Shown: positions 1-8,194, counted from the stretch's first letter. The stretch is DNA of 64,000 nt from Streptomyces ortus (GCF_026341275.1 NZ_JAIFZO010000002.1:8152118-8216117), one strand, 5' to 3'. A program made the numbers and translations. Notes: generated from the sequence alone by a model not told the origin.

Positions 1-1
1 G

Positions 2-1132
2 GAGCGCAAATCCGTGGTGACCCGGGTGAACGGCCGCTTCCGGATGCTCGACACCCTGCGCGAGTACGGCCGGATGTGGCTCGGGGAACTGGACGAGACC
101 GCGGTGCTGTCCCGGCGGCACTCCGCCTACTTCCTGCGCCGCGCCCGGCGGGCCCACGCAGACTGGCTGGGCCCGACACAGATCGACGCCTACCGCTGGG
201 TCTCCGCCGCCCATTCCGACCTGTGCGCCGCGCTCGACCACTTCCTCACCACCCGGCCGCAGGAGGCGCTCGAACTGGCCGGGCTGCTGGGCTTCTTCTG
301 GAGCTGCTGCGGTCACCTGCGGGAGGCCACGGGCTATCTGGAGGAGGCCCTGGCGCTGACGGACGAGCCGGGCGCGGTGCGCACCCGGGCCCTGTGGTCC
401 CTGGGCGTCGCCCGGGTGCTGTCCGGCGAGCACGACGCGGCGCAGCGGCTCGCCCTCGCGTGCCAGCGACAGGCCGCGGCCCAGGAGGAGACCGAGGGGG
501 CGCTGCACGCCGCCTATCTGCAGGGGCTGGTCCATCTGATGCGGGGCCGGCCGATGGCCGCGCGGTTCGTCGTCGACGCGGCCCTGCGGGGCGCCGACGG
601 CGGGCCCTCCCACTCCGTGGGCCGCGTGCTGTGCCGTCTGGTCCGCGTCTTCGCCCTGACGGGTGAGGGACTGCGCGAACAGGCCCGCCGTGAGGCCGGT
701 GAGCTGCGTCGGGAGTGTGTCGTACGCGGCGAGTGGTGGACCCGGTCGTACGCCGAGTACCAACTGGCGCTGCTCGCGTTGTTCGAGGACCGCGCGGAGG
801 AAGCCGCCGGACACGCCGCCGCCATGCTCGACGGCAAGCGCCGCATCGGTGACAGCTTCGGCATCGCCCTCGGCCTGGACCTGCTCGCCTCGGCGCTCGC
901 CGCGCAGGGCGACGGCGGTCCCGCGGTCGCCGCGTACGGCGCCGGCGAGAACTACTGGGCCGCCGTCGGCCATCCGCAGCGGGGCACGCCGGAACTCGGC
1001 CCGGTACGGGACCAGTACGAGTCGACGGCCCGCTCCCTGCTGGGCGACTCCGCCTACGACCAGGCCCTGCTCGTCTCGGTCCTCCGTGACCCCGAGTCGG
1101 TGCTCCAGGAACTGCTGGACAGAACCGGCTGA
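2..1132 (+). CDS. C-terminal part of a large ATPase-type transcriptional regulator (5' end outside window)
   Basis: The reading frame is already open at base 2, so the gene starts before the window. The visible 377 residues begin with a segment (RFRMLDTLREYG, after ERKSVVTRVNG) typical of the region after the NB-ARC/AAA ATPase module in AfsR-like and large LuxR-like (LAL/STAND) regulators, where family members read 'RYRLLETVRQYA'. The rest is Ala/Leu/Arg-rich helical sequence resembling a TPR-like sensor region. No LuxR helix-turn-helix is visible before the stop, so any DNA-binding domain must be N-terminal (SARP or other) and out of view, or absent. It converges on the flavoprotein gene. 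The family call is fairly safe; the target genes are unknown. Confidence 0.6.
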   Translation, partial: ERKSVVTRVNGRFRMLDTLREYGRMWLGELDETAVLSRRHSAYFLRRARRAHADWLGPTQIDAYRWVSAAHSDLCAALDHFLTTRPQEALELAGLLGFFWSCCGHLREATGYLEEALALTDEPGAVRTRALWSLGVARVLSGEHDAAQRLALACQRQAAAQEETEGALHAAYLQGLVHLMRGRPMAARFVVDAALRGADGGPSHSVGRVLCRLVRVFALTGEGLREQARREAGELRRECVVRGEWWTRSYAEYQLALLALFEDRAEEAAGHAAAMLDGKRRIGDSFGIALGLDLLASALAAQGDGGPAVAAYGAGENYWAAVGHPQRGTPELGPVRDQYESTARSLLGDSAYDQALLVSVLRDPESVLQELLDRTG

Positions 1133-1174
1133 ACGGAGACGCCCGAGTAGGGGGCCGCGACGCTCGCGACGCGG

Positions 1175-2449
1175 CTACCGGCCGAGGTCGCGGGCCACCT
1201 CACGGGCCGCCCGGGCGCCCGACGCCAGCGCGCCCTGTACCGAGCCGGTGGCCCGGTGGTCGCCGCACACGTACCGGCCGGGCGCGATGCGCGAGGTCCG
1301 GCTGAGGGGCTGCGGAGGCGCCATGACGGGCAGCGCGTCGGGCACGGTGCGTACGGTCAGCAGATCCCAGCCACCGGTGTCGGTGCCGTACACGTCGGCC
1401 AGCGCCGTCCGGACCTCCCCCTCACGGCCCTCGGTGTCCTCGCCGAGCACCGAGGTCGCGATCAGGGACATGCCCGCGGGCGCGTACGAGGGGACGACCT
1501 CGCTGAGGACACAGGAGTTCAGGAAGCGTCTGCGGGTGTCGGTGACGAGGGTGGGCTCGGGGAGCGGGGAACGGGTCGCGGCGTGGTAGTACGTCGTCAC
1601 CACGCGGTACGCGGGCACGTCGAGGTCCGGCAGCAGACGGGCGGCCGGGCCGGGCCCTGTGGCCACCACCACGGCGCGGGCCGCCAGTTCGGTGCCGGTG
1701 GCCAGTTCGACTCCGTCGTCCGTGAGCCCGGCCACCGGGGCGTCGAGGCGTACGGTCGCGCGGGGGAGCGCGGCGGCGAGCGCGCGCGGGACCGCGCCGA
1801 TGCCCTCGCCGGGCAGGCAGAGCGTGCCGCGCAGCATGCTGCGCCAGACGAGGTGGAAGACGCGTGCCGAGGTCTCCAGCTCGTCCTCCAGGAAGACGCC
1901 GGAGAGGAAGGGCCGGAAGAAGCGCTCGACGAACTCCTCGGAGAACCCCGCCGCCGCGAGCGCGGTCCGGGTGGTGCGGTCGTCGCCGCGGCCACGCTTC
2001 AGCAGCCGTACGGGCCCGAGCATGTCCCGGCCCGACAGGGCGCCCAGCGCGACGAGATCGCGGGTGCCCGCCAGCCGTCCGGGACGCAGGTCGCGCAGAC
2101 CGCGTGCCCTGCCGGGCATGTGGGACGTGCGCGCCCCGCGGGTCGGGTCGCTGAAGCGCAGCGGTCCGTCCTCGGAGTGCACCAGGACGCCGGGGGTGAA
2201 GGGCCTCAGCCGCAGTTCACGCAGCGACAGCCGGCGGCGGACCTGCGGGTAGGCGGTGTTGAAGACCTGGAAGCCGCGATCGACGACGAAGCCCTCGTGA
2301 CGGTCCGAGCGCATGCGCCCGCCGACCTCGTCGGACGCCTCCAGGACCTTGACGTCGAGACCGACATCCACCAGGTCGCGGGCGCAGGCGAGACCGGCGA
2401 GGCCTCCGCCGACCACCAGGACATCCGGTTCTCCGCGAGTAGCGGCCAT
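1175..2449 (-). CDS. FAD-dependent amine-oxidase/phytoene-desaturase-like flavoprotein
   Basis: This 424-residue soluble protein starts with a Rossmann dinucleotide fold: VVGGGLAGL (residues 12-20), acidic E37 at the end of strand 2, then GGRMRS (43-48), the second FAD contact of the amine oxidase/protoporphyrinogen oxidase/phytoene desaturase superfamily. The C-terminus has the matching FAD-closing motif (YVCGDHRATGSVQGALASG). The ATG at 2449 was chosen because AAGGAG lies 7 bases before it, although the frame stays open further upstream. The substrate cannot be told from sequence; such proteins oxidise C-N or C-C bonds. It is divergent from the 2846 gene across a region with a minisatellite. 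Confidence 0.85.
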   Translation of the reverse strand: MAATRGEPDVLVVGGGLAGLACARDLVDVGLDVKVLEASDEVGGRMRSDRHEGFVVDRGFQVFNTAYPQVRRRLSLRELRLRPFTPGVLVHSEDGPLRFSDPTRGARTSHMPGRARGLRDLRPGRLAGTRDLVALGALSGRDMLGPVRLLKRGRGDDRTTRTALAAAGFSEEFVERFFRPFLSGVFLEDELETSARVFHLVWRSMLRGTLCLPGEGIGAVPRALAAALPRATVRLDAPVAGLTDDGVELATGTELAARAVVVATGPGPAARLLPDLDVPAYRVVTTYYHAATRSPLPEPTLVTDTRRRFLNSCVLSEVVPSYAPAGMSLIATSVLGEDTEGREGEVRTALADVYGTDTGGWDLLTVRTVPDALPVMAPPQPLSRTSRIAPGRYVCGDHRATGSVQGALASGARAAREVARDLGR

Positions 2450-2845
2450 GGGCTCTCTCCTTGTTCGGCATGCGATGTCCGACCGGCGGCGTGCGACGTC
2501 CGGCCCGCGACGTCCGGCCCGCGGTGTCCGGCCCGTGATGTCCGGTGTCCCGCGTCCGGTGTGTCGCGTCCGGTGTGTCGCGTGGAATCCGCCGACGCGG
2601 CCGTCGTCGGCATCCCGACCCCGCGTACCCGCGTACGCGCGTTCCACAACCGATCTTCCGGCGGCGGCGCGCGGTCGGATGCGGGGCGCGCGGACACGCG
2701 GGTGCACCCGCCGGCCACGCGAGGCCGAATCACCCGTGCACCACCCGCACCGAACCCCTACGTCGCCGCCCGTACATCGCCCGTACGGGTTCAGCGCGGG
2801 TACGGGGTCAGTATGGGAACGGGCCCGCCGCGGTAGGCATGCCGC
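2450..2845. other. Divergent intergenic region, 396 bp
   Basis: No convincing gene lies here. It holds the ribosome site of the flavoprotein gene (minus strand, next to 2449), a 14-bp minisatellite at 2493-2578 and a 10-bp perfect palindrome CCCGTACGGG at 2780-2789 in front of the 2846 gene. The palindrome could be a regulator site for the rightward gene; I see no clear -10/-35 pair. Confidence 0.6.
2493..2578. repeat. 14-bp GC-rich minisatellite
   Basis: Six head-to-tail units are visible: gcgacgtccggccc twice, gcggtgtccggccc, a 16-base variant gtgatgtccggtgtcc, then cgcgtccggtgtgt twice, followed by a partial unit. A degenerate seventh copy precedes it near 2472. The array lies in the upstream/leader region of the flavoprotein gene. 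Confidence 0.85.
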
Positions 2846-3316
2846 GTGCAGACCTTTCTTCCGTACGCCGACTTCACGCGTTCCGCCGCGGTCCTGGACC
2901 AGGCGCGCCTCGGCAAGCAGCGGGTCGAGGCCCTGCAGGTGCTGCGCGGCCTGACCGTGCCCGGCTACGGCTGGCGGAACCATCCCGCGGTCCGTATGTG
3001 GATCGGGTACGAGGAGGCCCTGGTCCGGTACGGCCTGGACGTGTGCGCCGTATGGGTGGCGGAGGGGCGTGCCGACACCTGTGCCACCACGCTCGTCACC
3101 GACTTCGCCCTGGCCCGCCCGGGGGCCGCCGTCCGTGTCCAGCGGGACCTCGCCGACGACGGGGAGCTGCCGCCCTGGCTGGGCGACCCCGCCTTCCACC
3201 GCAGCCACCGGTCGGCGTTGGTGCGCAAGGCACCCGAGTTCTACACGCCGCTCTTCCCGGACGTTCCCGACGACCTGCCCTACCTCTGGCCCGCCTCCGA
3301 CCGCTCCGCCTCGTAG
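2846..3316 (+). CDS. MSMEG_6728-like small cytosolic protein
   Basis: This is a 156-residue soluble protein beginning at GTG. The start MQTFLPYADF, the LDQARLGKQRVEALQVLR block and HPAVRMW resemble, from memory, the actinobacterial MSMEG_6728 family, thought to be distantly related to pyrimidine-dimer glycosylase-like proteins. No enzymatic activity can be shown from sequence alone. There are no membrane segments or signal peptide. An ATG seven bases upstream (2839) is out of frame, so GTG 2846 is the likely start. Its end is 15 bp from the convergent TetR gene end. Confidence 0.7.
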   Translation: MQTFLPYADFTRSAAVLDQARLGKQRVEALQVLRGLTVPGYGWRNHPAVRMWIGYEEALVRYGLDVCAVWVAEGRADTCATTLVTDFALARPGAAVRVQRDLADDGELPPWLGDPAFHRSHRSALVRKAPEFYTPLFPDVPDDLPYLWPASDRSAS

Positions 3317-3331
3317 CGCGAGCCGCGCACC

Positions 3332-3925
3332 TCAGCGCCGCGTGCCGGTGCCGGTGCCAGTACCAGTACCGGTGCCGGTGCCGGTGCGCAGACCGTCGAT
3401 GATGACGGTCAGCATCCGCGTACCGCGTTCCGGGCACGGGACTCCGCCGTCCGTCATCCACAGACAGGACCCCAGCAGCAGGATCTCCTCGGCCTCGGCG
3501 TCCGGGCGCACCTGCCCGGCTTCCTTGCCCGCACGGAGCAGCAGGTCCAGGGCGGCGAGGAGCGGTGGGTGCGGACGGCCGGCCCGGGTGGCGGCCCGCA
3601 CGGCCAGAGCCGCCCCGCCCTCGACGCGGCCGTCGGCGGCGAAGCGCTCGAACCAGCGGCGCAGGGCTTCGAGAGGCTCGTACTCCCGCAGCAGGCGCGG
3701 AGCGGTGGCGACGAGAGCTTCGAGCTCGTCACGGTAGACGGCCAGCAGCAGGGACTCGCGGTCGGGGAAATGGCGGTACATGGTGCCCTGGCCGACCCCG
3801 GCCGCCTTGGCGATCGCCTGCAGGGTCACCGAGGGGTCGCCGGCGAAGGCGGCGTGTGCGGCCTCGATGATGCGGGCGCGGTTCTCCAGGGCGTCCGATC
3901 GCGGCGCACGACGAGGGGTTCGCAT
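3332..3925 (-). CDS. TetR-family regulator with a Thr-Gly repeat tail
   Basis: The 197-residue protein has a TetR N-terminal helix-turn-helix: IIEAAHAAFAGDPSVTLQAIAKAAGVGQGTMYRHFPDRESLL, with the family's 'GVGxGTxYRHFxxKExL' recognition helix. The C-terminal ligand domain fits the size of the SCO1712/ TetR_C-type group. The start at 3925 has GGAGG nine bases upstream. The last 20 or so residues are a Thr-Gly dipeptide run produced by a hexanucleotide repeat, which is unlikely to belong to the fold. It is divergent from the second TetR gene at 4039, and the 113-bp gap holds an inverted repeat that either repressor might bind. The target is not known. Confidence 0.85.
   Translation of the reverse strand: MRTPRRAPRSDALENRARIIEAAHAAFAGDPSVTLQAIAKAAGVGQGTMYRHFPDRESLLLAVYRDELEALVATAPRLLREYEPLEALRRWFERFAADGRVEGGAALAVRAATRAGRPHPPLLAALDLLLRAGKEAGQVRPDAEAEEILLLGSCLWMTDGGVPCPERGTRMLTVIIDGLRTGTGTGTGTGTGTGTRR
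3342..3386. repeat. Hexanucleotide (GTGCCG/GTACCA) tandem repeat inside tetR 3' end
   Basis: Seven consecutive six-base units (gtgccg, gtgccg, gtgcca, gtacca, gtaccg, gtgccg, gtgccg) run in register with the reverse-strand reading frame and encode alternating Thr and Gly. Length changes by whole units would keep the frame. Confidence 0.9.
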
Positions 3926-3996
3926 CACCCGATGCCTCCCGTTCCGGTCTACGGCGTGCCTTCGGGGCATGCGCCGCCGACAGCGCATTCTTATGT

Positions 3997-4038
3997 ACTT
4001 GTTGGTCGTCTGACAAGTTTCTTGTAGAATCCGGTTCC
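3997..4038 (+). promoter_or_regulatory. Probable leaderless promoter with overlapping TetR operator
   Basis: TTGGTC (4002-4007), a 17-bp spacer and TAGAAT (4025-4030) form a sigma-70-like promoter. The ATG of the rightward TetR gene lies only nine bases after the -10 box, with no Shine-Dalgarno between, so transcription should start at or next to the start codon. An inverted repeat ACTTGT-N10-ACAAGT (3997-4018) covers the -35 region and spacer, and ACAAG/CTTGT arms occur again at 4013-4025. This is a typical layout for autorepression. It is inferred, not tested. Confidence 0.6.
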
Positions 4039-4641
4039 ATGACGACCACTCGCCGCACGCAGAAGCAGCGCCGTGAAGAAGCCGAGACCGCCCTGCTCAC
4101 GGCTGCCGCGGAGTTGGTCGACGAACACGGCGTACGTGCGCTGACGCTGGCGGGCGTGGGGGAGCGCGCCGGTTACAGCCGCGGACTCGTGACGCACTAC
4201 TTCGGGTCGAAGCAGGCGCTCGTCGAACGGCTGGCGCGCTCGGCGCAGGCCGGATTCGTGCCGGGACTCAAGGACCTGCCGCCAGGTCTGGACCGCCTCC
4301 TGCGGCTGATCGACGGCTACATCGGCGGACTCGGCCGCATGAACGTGCTGAACAGGGTCTTCCTCCAGCTCTGGACCGAGGCCGCGACGACGCCGGAACT
4401 GACTCCGCTCTTCCGCGAGCGGAACAAGGCGTTCCACGCGGGCCTGTACGAGGATCTCGCCGCCGGGATCGCCGACGGCGACATCCGCCCCGACGTGGCG
4501 CCCGGCGAGACCGCGATCGCCATCGTCGCGCAACTCCGGGGTGTCGGCATGCAACGGCTGATCGATCCCGAAGGCGTCGACACGGAAGGGCTCCGGCCGC
4601 ACATCACCGAGTTCTGGCGCCGGGCGCTGGCAGCGAGATGA
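4039..4641 (+). CDS. TetR-family regulator (BetI-like)
   Basis: This 200-residue repressor has a classical N-terminal helix-turn-helix: LLTAAAELVDEHGVRALTLAGVGERAGYSRGLVTHYFGSKQALVERL, with 'GYSRGLVTHYFGSK' as the recognition region seen in BetI/RutR-type members. The C-terminal two thirds are helical and should form the dimer and ligand pocket. The ATG has no ribosome site and sits right behind a promoter, which suggests a leaderless mRNA. It is divergent from the other TetR gene (3332-3925) and precedes the NACHT gene by about 130 bp. Its ligand is unknown. Confidence 0.88.
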   Translation: MTTTRRTQKQRREEAETALLTAAAELVDEHGVRALTLAGVGERAGYSRGLVTHYFGSKQALVERLARSAQAGFVPGLKDLPPGLDRLLRLIDGYIGGLGRMNVLNRVFLQLWTEAATTPELTPLFRERNKAFHAGLYEDLAAGIADGDIRPDVAPGETAIAIVAQLRGVGMQRLIDPEGVDTEGLRPHITEFWRRALAAR

Positions 4642-4774
4642 GCGCAAGCACAGGCTCTCAAGCACCTCAACGGTCGTGACAGGACGCGCAACCCATGGCC
4701 GTCCGGGTCGGCGAGGGCCGACCGCCGAGTCGTCAACGGCCCCGATGTGCCGGTGGCACCTTTCACCCACAGGG

Positions 4775-7297
4775 ATGGAAGAAGGAGGGAACCGCGCCCG
4801 GACGGGGTCGTGCCGCGCGATTCTTCGTCGGGTGAGCGGAGTCGTCCCCAGGTCGCGCGTACGGCGGGCCGGGATCGTGTACCTGGTCCTGTTCGTCGGA
4901 GGCGTCCTCGGGGCGCTCGTCATCGCCCCTCGTCTCGACGACCCCGCCACCGTGGTCGCGGCCCTGCTGCCGACCGGAGCCGGGGCCTACCTCGCCTGGT
5001 GCGCCTACCGGGCGGACCGCGCCGAGGCCGCGGTGGACGACCCCGGCGCCGTCGCCGACCGGCTCGCCGTCGCGGTGGCCAGGCAGTGGGAGAGCGAGGC
5101 ACGGATGCGGCGGCTGTCGGAGCCGTATCCGCTGCCGGTCTCCTGGCGCGGCGCGGACCCGGAGTTCGCGATCACCGAGGAGTCCGGCCGGCTCGCCGGG
5201 CGCGACGGGGAACTCGGCGCGCTCTTCGCCGAACACCTTCCCCGCCGTCGTCTGCTCGTGCTCGGCGGCCCCGGGTCGGGCAAGACGGTCCTGCTTGTGC
5301 GGCTCCTGCTCGCCCTGACCGAGCGCCGCGGCCGGGGCGAGCCGGTGCCCGTGCTCTTTCCGCTGGCTTCCTGGAATCCGGCCGCCGAGGACCTGCGCGC
5401 ATGGATGGAGCGCAGACTCATCCAGGATCACGCGGACCTGGCCGAGGCGGCGTCCGGCGCATACGGGGACAGCACCCTGGCCGGGATGCTCCTGGAGCGG
5501 CGGCTCGTCCTGCCGGTGCTGGACGGCTTCGACGAACTTCCCGACAGGGCGGGTGCGTCGGCGTTGCACCGCATCGCCGCGGCACTGCCGTACGGCTGCG
5601 GTCTCGTGCTGTCCAGCCGCCCGAGGGAGTACCTGGCGGCGCTCCGGCCGCGTACCGGGGTACCGGCCCGGCCGGCCGGGCTGGCCGGCATCCGGCTCGA
5701 CCCGCTCGACGGGCCGAGCGTCGCGAGCTACCTCCTGCACGACGCGGGCGGAGCCGGTACCCCCGCGGCGGAGCGCTGGGCCCCGGTGGTGGCCGCGCTG
5801 GGGACGGCGACGCCGGTGGCACAGGCACTCACCAACCCGTTGACGGTGTCCCTGGCCCGGTCCGTGTACAACCCGCGCCCCGACGACGAGGACGGGCAAC
5901 TGCCGGACCCGGCCGCGCTGTTGCGGCTCCCGACGCGGACCGCCGTCGAGCACCACCTCCTCGACGCGTTCGTCCCCGCCGCCTACCGGCCGCACCCGCG
6001 CCGACCGTGCCGATGGACCGCGGACCAGGCGCACGACGCCCTCGGCTTCCTGGCCCGGCGCATGGAGCAGGGGCGCGACGGCGTGGCCGAACTGGCCTGG
6101 TGGCGACTGCATCACGCGGTCCCGACCATGCTTCCACGGGTACTGGCCGGAGTACTGCTGGGCACGCTCGGCTGGCTGGTCGAGGGCTCGACCATGGAAC
6201 TGATCCACCACTTCGCCCCGCAACTGCCCGCCACGCCGCACTGGGAGGAACGGGGCGGGCTCGGTGTCGTGGCGGCGGGAATGTGCGGCGGACTGGCGGG
6301 CGGCCTCGTCGCGGGCGCCGTGGTCACCCTGCTGTGCGCGATGGCCGCAGCTCCGGACACGACCGCCGCGCTCGTGCTGCACCGGCTGGCCGACGGTGGC
6401 GCGCTGGCGCTCGTCGGCGTGATCATCTCCGGGTTCGCCTTCGGCCACCGGCTCGGGGTCCGCCGCCCCTCCTCGTGGAACCGGCGCGCCCTGGCGACCG
6501 GGATCGGGGCGGCGATCTGCTACGGGCTGGCATTCGGCAACGCCTGCGGCACCGTCAGCGCCCTCTTGTACGGACTCCTGGCGGCGGCCGTGGTCGGGGA
6601 CGGACCGCCTGTGGAGGCCGCTCGTCCGGCGGCCCGGGTGCGCTGGCACTGGAGCGCGGGCGGCGTGTGCCGGGGCCTGGCCGGCGGCATGCTGCTGGGC
6701 GGCGGCGTCCTGCTGGAGGGGCTGTTCGCGGACGTGCTGTCGGGCGGGGCGGACCGGGTGTACATCGCACCCGCCGATCCGGTCGCGGCGGCCTGGGGCG
6801 CCGGGCAGGTGGGCGCGGTCTTCGCGGTGGCCTGTCTGCTCCTGCACGCCCTGCGCACCGTGCCGGTCGAACTGGGAGCCGCGGTCGACGGACGGACACT
6901 GCTGGCCAACGACCGCCGCATGCTCAGCACCTGTGTGGCGACGGCGGTGGTCGTCGGCGTCGCGGTGATCGGCACCCAGGGCTGGTGCGCCGCGCTGTGG
7001 GGATCGACGGGCGTATGGGGCGCGAACCCCCGCGACGGGCGACTGTGGGTGTACGTGGTCGGTCTCGTCCCGGCCCTGCTGGCGGGGCTGGCGATCGGGA
7101 TGCGACAGGCGGCCTGGAGCCGGTACGCGGTCGCCCGTCTGTACCTGGCGGTCCAGGTCCGCCTGCCCCTGGACCTGCTGGCCTTCCTCGCCGACGCGCA
7201 CGAGCAGCGCGGTGTGCTGCGCCGGGTGGGAGCGGTCTACCAGTTCCGGCACATCGAACTGCAGCACCGGCTGGCGGAGGCGGCGGACACCCGGTAG
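4775..7297 (+). CDS. Membrane-anchored NACHT-family STAND NTPase
   Basis: From the ATG at 4775 the protein is 840 residues. Two hydrophobic helices near the N-terminus (GIVYLVLFVGGVLGALVIAP and the next VVAALLPTGAGAYLAW) anchor it. A NACHT NTPase follows: Walker A GGPGSGKT (about 164-171, Lys170), Walker B with LPVLDGFDELP (Asp250), and sensor-like SSRPREYL, as in Streptomyces NACHT proteins. The C-terminal third is rich in Gly/Ala/Leu membrane spans (I estimate six to eight), not the LRR or TPR repeats usual for STAND sensors. A GTG at 4832 is an alternative start just before the first helix; neither has a good ribosome site. Related proteins are discussed as signalling or anti-phage switches, but the role here is unproven. 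Confidence 0.8.
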   Translation: MEEGGNRARTGSCRAILRRVSGVVPRSRVRRAGIVYLVLFVGGVLGALVIAPRLDDPATVVAALLPTGAGAYLAWCAYRADRAEAAVDDPGAVADRLAVAVARQWESEARMRRLSEPYPLPVSWRGADPEFAITEESGRLAGRDGELGALFAEHLPRRRLLVLGGPGSGKTVLLVRLLLALTERRGRGEPVPVLFPLASWNPAAEDLRAWMERRLIQDHADLAEAASGAYGDSTLAGMLLERRLVLPVLDGFDELPDRAGASALHRIAAALPYGCGLVLSSRPREYLAALRPRTGVPARPAGLAGIRLDPLDGPSVASYLLHDAGGAGTPAAERWAPVVAALGTATPVAQALTNPLTVSLARSVYNPRPDDEDGQLPDPAALLRLPTRTAVEHHLLDAFVPAAYRPHPRRPCRWTADQAHDALGFLARRMEQGRDGVAELAWWRLHHAVPTMLPRVLAGVLLGTLGWLVEGSTMELIHHFAPQLPATPHWEERGGLGVVAAGMCGGLAGGLVAGAVVTLLCAMAAAPDTTAALVLHRLADGGALALVGVIISGFAFGHRLGVRRPSSWNRRALATGIGAAICYGLAFGNACGTVSALLYGLLAAAVVGDGPPVEAARPAARVRWHWSAGGVCRGLAGGMLLGGGVLLEGLFADVLSGGADRVYIAPADPVAAAWGAGQVGAVFAVACLLLHALRTVPVELGAAVDGRTLLANDRRMLSTCVATAVVVGVAVIGTQGWCAALWGSTGVWGANPRDGRLWVYVVGLVPALLAGLAIGMRQAAWSRYAVARLYLAVQVRLPLDLLAFLADAHEQRGVLRRVGAVYQFRHIELQHRLAEAADTR

Positions 7298-7333
7298 CGC
7301 GCACAGGTGCTGCCTCCTCCCCCTCAGGCCCCG

Positions 7334-7558
7334 TCAGATCAACCCCTGCTGCTTGGCCCTTGCATGCAGCTCCTCGCGATCGGCGGCGCCCAGGGCGGTC
7401 ATGAGCAGCTGGACGCGCTGGTGCACCGTACGGGGTGATAAGCCCAGTTGACCCGAGATATGCCTGATGAGTGCCCCCTCCGCCAGCAGGCGGAGAACAT
7501 CGATGTCCAGTCGGGACAGCGGGGGGCGGGGCGAATCGGCAGTGGGTCGCTCAGTCAT
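7334..7558 (-). CDS. Minimal LuxR/GerE-type DNA-binding protein (74 aa)
   Basis: The whole protein is little more than a GerE helix-turn-helix: LSRLDIDVLRLLAEGALIRHISGQLGLSPRTVHQRVQLLMTALGA matches the family scheme (xxLTxREVxVLRLxAxGxxxxxIAxxLxxSxxTVxxHxxxxxxKLG). There is no receiver or ligand domain, so it must act by simple DNA binding or be paired with another factor. The ATG at 7558 follows two tandem copies of a GAAGGA ribosome site. It lies 66 bp after the 7625-8194 gene on the same strand, probably in one operon, and converges on the NACHT gene. It is about 1.3 kb from the P450 gene, so it could touch the NRPS locus, but nothing shows it. Confidence 0.8.
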   Translation of the reverse strand: MTERPTADSPRPPLSRLDIDVLRLLAEGALIRHISGQLGLSPRTVHQRVQLLMTALGAADREELHARAKQQGLI

Positions 7559-7559
7559 G

Positions 7560-7591
7560 TGGTGCTTCCTTCTGTTGGTGCTTCCTTCTGT
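7560..7591 (-). repeat. Perfect 16-bp tandem duplication carrying two ribosome sites
   Basis: On the + strand tggtgcttccttctgt occurs twice back to back (7560-7575 and 7576-7591). On the coding (minus) strand each copy contains GAAGGA. The proximal one sits 8 bases from the ATG of the 74-residue LuxR gene and the distal one 16 bases further up. Confidence 0.9.
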
Positions 7592-7624
7592 GCTCCGACG
7601 GGGGACAGGTTTGCGGTGCGGTCG

Positions 7625-8194
7625 CTACGCGCCGAGGCCGTCGTCCGCCAGCGTGCCGGAGGCGACGTCCAGAAACCGCACCAAGGGCGGGTGCACGGCC
7701 AACAGGGCATCCTCAGCCGCCCGTTCGAGTTCGTCCGCGGCCGGCCCGCGCCGCAGGCCCCGGATCAGACGGTGCAACTCACCGCGAAAGGTGAGCAGCG
7801 CGTTCTCCGCGGTGAACGCGGCGGCCGTGAGGGGAGGCGGGCCTTCGACGGTGACGCCCGACTGCCGTTGCTGGAACTCGCCGTACAGCTTGTCACCGGC
7901 CCGCGCGTAGAGCCTGTCGGCCTCGTCCAGCAGCGTGCTCCGGTCCGGTTCCGCCGTTCCGGCCGCCGCGGACGCGGACTTGAACGCTTCCGCGTGGAGG
8001 GCCTGTACTTCCTGGAACGACTGGGCGAACGCCACGTACGCGGAACGCCTGGGCTCGCGCAGCAACCGGACGTGCTCGGCCCTGAGTTGTGTCCTGGCCT
8101 GTCCGCGGCCCAGGAGTCCGGTCAGCAGAGCGGCACCGCCGGTGCCCAGGGCCCCGACGGCCGCGCCGAGCACCGCAGCGAGTCCCGCATCCAT
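7625..8194 (-). CDS. Hypothetical protein with N-terminal membrane anchor
   Basis: This is a 189-residue protein I cannot assign. Residues 1-30 (GLAAVLGAAVGALGTGGAALLTGLLG) form one small-residue-rich membrane helix. The rest is charged and helical (RTQLRAEHVRLLREPRRSAYVAFAQSF and on), like the many Streptomyces proteins with one anchor and a cytosolic helical bundle. It lies upstream of, and probably co-transcribed with, the minimal LuxR protein gene, 66 bp away. Such pairing suggests, without proof, an anchored partner for the DNA-binding protein. Confidence 0.7.
   Translation of the reverse strand: MDAGLAAVLGAAVGALGTGGAALLTGLLGRGQARTQLRAEHVRLLREPRRSAYVAFAQSFQEVQALHAEAFKSASAAAGTAEPDRSTLLDEADRLYARAGDKLYGEFQQRQSGVTVEGPPPLTAAAFTAENALLTFRGELHRLIRGLRRGPAADELERAAEDALLAVHPPLVRFLDVASGTLADDGLGA

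Noticed and set aside
2450..3208. Long N-terminal extension of the flavoprotein frame
   Set aside because: It would run through the minisatellite and the divergent gene; AAGGAG seven bases before ATG 2449 fits better, directly ahead of the Rossmann fold.
4676..4774. Extended N-terminus of the NACHT protein
   Set aside because: The added residues (RATHGRPGRRGPTAESS) have non-coding composition and the first start lacks a ribosome site. ATG 4775 or GTG 4832 is more likely.
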